Origin: Leptolyngbya iicbica LK
GTDB lineage: Bacteria; Cyanobacteriota; Cyanobacteriia; Phormidesmidales; Phormidesmidaceae
Assembly: GCF_004212215.1 (NCBI RefSeq)
Contig: NZ_QVFV01000002.1
Coordinates: 1,167,303 to 1,231,302 of the forward strand
Direction: 5' to 3'
Length of the DNA stretch: 64,000 nt
Positions 63,442-64,000 of this stretch are shown in pieces. The notes under the pieces were generated by a model. That model searched no databases and was not told the DNA's origin. It saw only the letters and a list, made by a program, of their open reading frames with translations. The stretch's first letter is position 1. Each line of letters begins with the position of its first letter. Position numbers and translations under genes: made by a program.

Positions 63442-63927
63442 AGGAGAATACGCAGATGCGTTACGCTCGGTTTGGATGCGCTCTAGGAGGGCGGCGGCGG
63501 GTTCGTCGGTGGGGTCTTGTGGAACGAGCTGGCCGCGAAAGGCTTTGGCGAGGATGGATTGGGGAAGTTTGTCTACGAAAGCTTGGGCTTTTTTGTAACG
63601 CTCTTCGATTTCGTCAGCTACTTTGAATAGTTTCTTGACTCTGAAAATGATCTCTTCTTGCTCTTTAGTTGGTGGGACTGGAATAACGTAAGATTTGATC
63701 GCTTTTTGATTGATCTTATGAATACCCGCTGATGTATGTGCTGAATTTCGAACCTGCTCACGCACTATTTCAGAGTCCCATACTAGGCTTAGGAAATAAG
63801 GTGAAATAACTTCGGGTTTGATTCGAATTCTGATTAGGGTGTCAGGATATGCAACTTCATCCGGATCACAGTTTACTAAACCACCTCTTCCCACTAGCGA
63901 AAGGGAACCGTCAAAGTACAGGGACAA
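63442..63927 (-). pseudogene. hsdS: type I restriction specificity protein HsdS, broken
   Basis: The visible frame is the second half of a target-recognition subunit: DPDEVAYPDTLIRIRIKPEV, SAHTSAGIHKINQKAIKSYV, VPPTKEQEEIIFRVKKLFKV, and RIQTERNA at the IS21 junction. In-frame TAG codons precede it near 63945, so its 5' side is also broken in this window. The remaining tail is at 60677-60829. The methylase and restriction genes are not in the window. Confidence 0.8.
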
Positions 63928-64000
63928 AACTATGGCGGTGAAAGCTGCAAGCTAACCGTGGTCGGGATTTGACAAATCGAGGAGCGAGGCGGTGAGCTAG

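Overview
The window comes from a cyanobacterial chromosome. The palindrome GCGATCGC (HIP1) recurs throughout. The gene set includes Mg-chelatase subunit D (chlD), a carboxysomal-type beta-carbonic anhydrase, a tocopherol-type methyltransferase, a fused ModB-ModC molybdate transporter and Uma2-family nucleases. The species cannot be fixed from the sequence; a Leptolyngbya-like lineage with moderately high GC is only a guess.

Housekeeping and metabolism, 1-16.4 kb: the 3' end of a class I DAHP synthase; a molybdate uptake operon (small hypothetical, ModA lipoprotein, ModBC fusion); a small membrane protein; TldD; a GAF protein and a cupin; an orphan nucleoside/sugar-type ABC ATPase beside a biuret-hydrolase-like cysteine hydrolase; a GPH-family symporter; a purine-type phosphoribosyltransferase; KtrB; a gamma-tocopherol-type methyltransferase; CcaA-like carbonic anhydrase; and tRNA-Arg(CCT).

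Decay and defence zone, 16.4-25.5 kb: a VapBC pair whose toxin has an in-frame TAG; a SMEK-NACHT STAND ATPase of the type seen in anti-phage systems; three Uma2 genes, of which one is frameshifted, one has an internal TAG and one is intact; a complete IS4-family element with about 33-bp inverted ends; and an IS1 transposase remnant.

25.5-43.7 kb: a CrtI/RetSat-like FAD oxidoreductase; a minus-strand stress-type cluster (small acidic protein, Hsp20, two-PRC-barrel protein, phosphoribosyltransferase, dienelactone-hydrolase-like protein, short hypothetical); a divergent P2-type cation ATPase followed by chlD; an RTX protein with a glycine-rich companion; a divergent OmpR-type regulator and CHASE3-type histidine kinase pair; and a YihY/BrkB membrane protein.

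43.9-54.6 kb holds the main discovery. A 9.88-kb integrative element is inserted in an aquaporin/glycerol-facilitator gene between perfect 55-bp direct repeats, splitting off the last transmembrane helix. It carries a tyrosine integrase, a roughly 290-bp bipolar array of TGGAACATG iterons that looks like a replication origin, RHH regulators, a VapE-type replication ATPase, a PD-(D/E)xK-like nuclease, several unknown small proteins, a tape-measure-like protein and a CxxC/HTH small-terminase-like protein. No capsid, portal or large terminase gene is present, so it looks like a phage satellite or plasmid-like element. Its base use (CTAG and GGATCC extremely frequent) differs from the host.

54.6-64 kb is a second mobile zone: tRNA-Pro(TGG), a dense repeat region and a 603-aa tyrosine-recombinase-like protein with a TTG start, then an RHH protein, a membrane protein with about 39-residue repeats, an HNH nuclease, and an IS21-family element (istA/istB) that has split a type I restriction specificity gene (hsdS).
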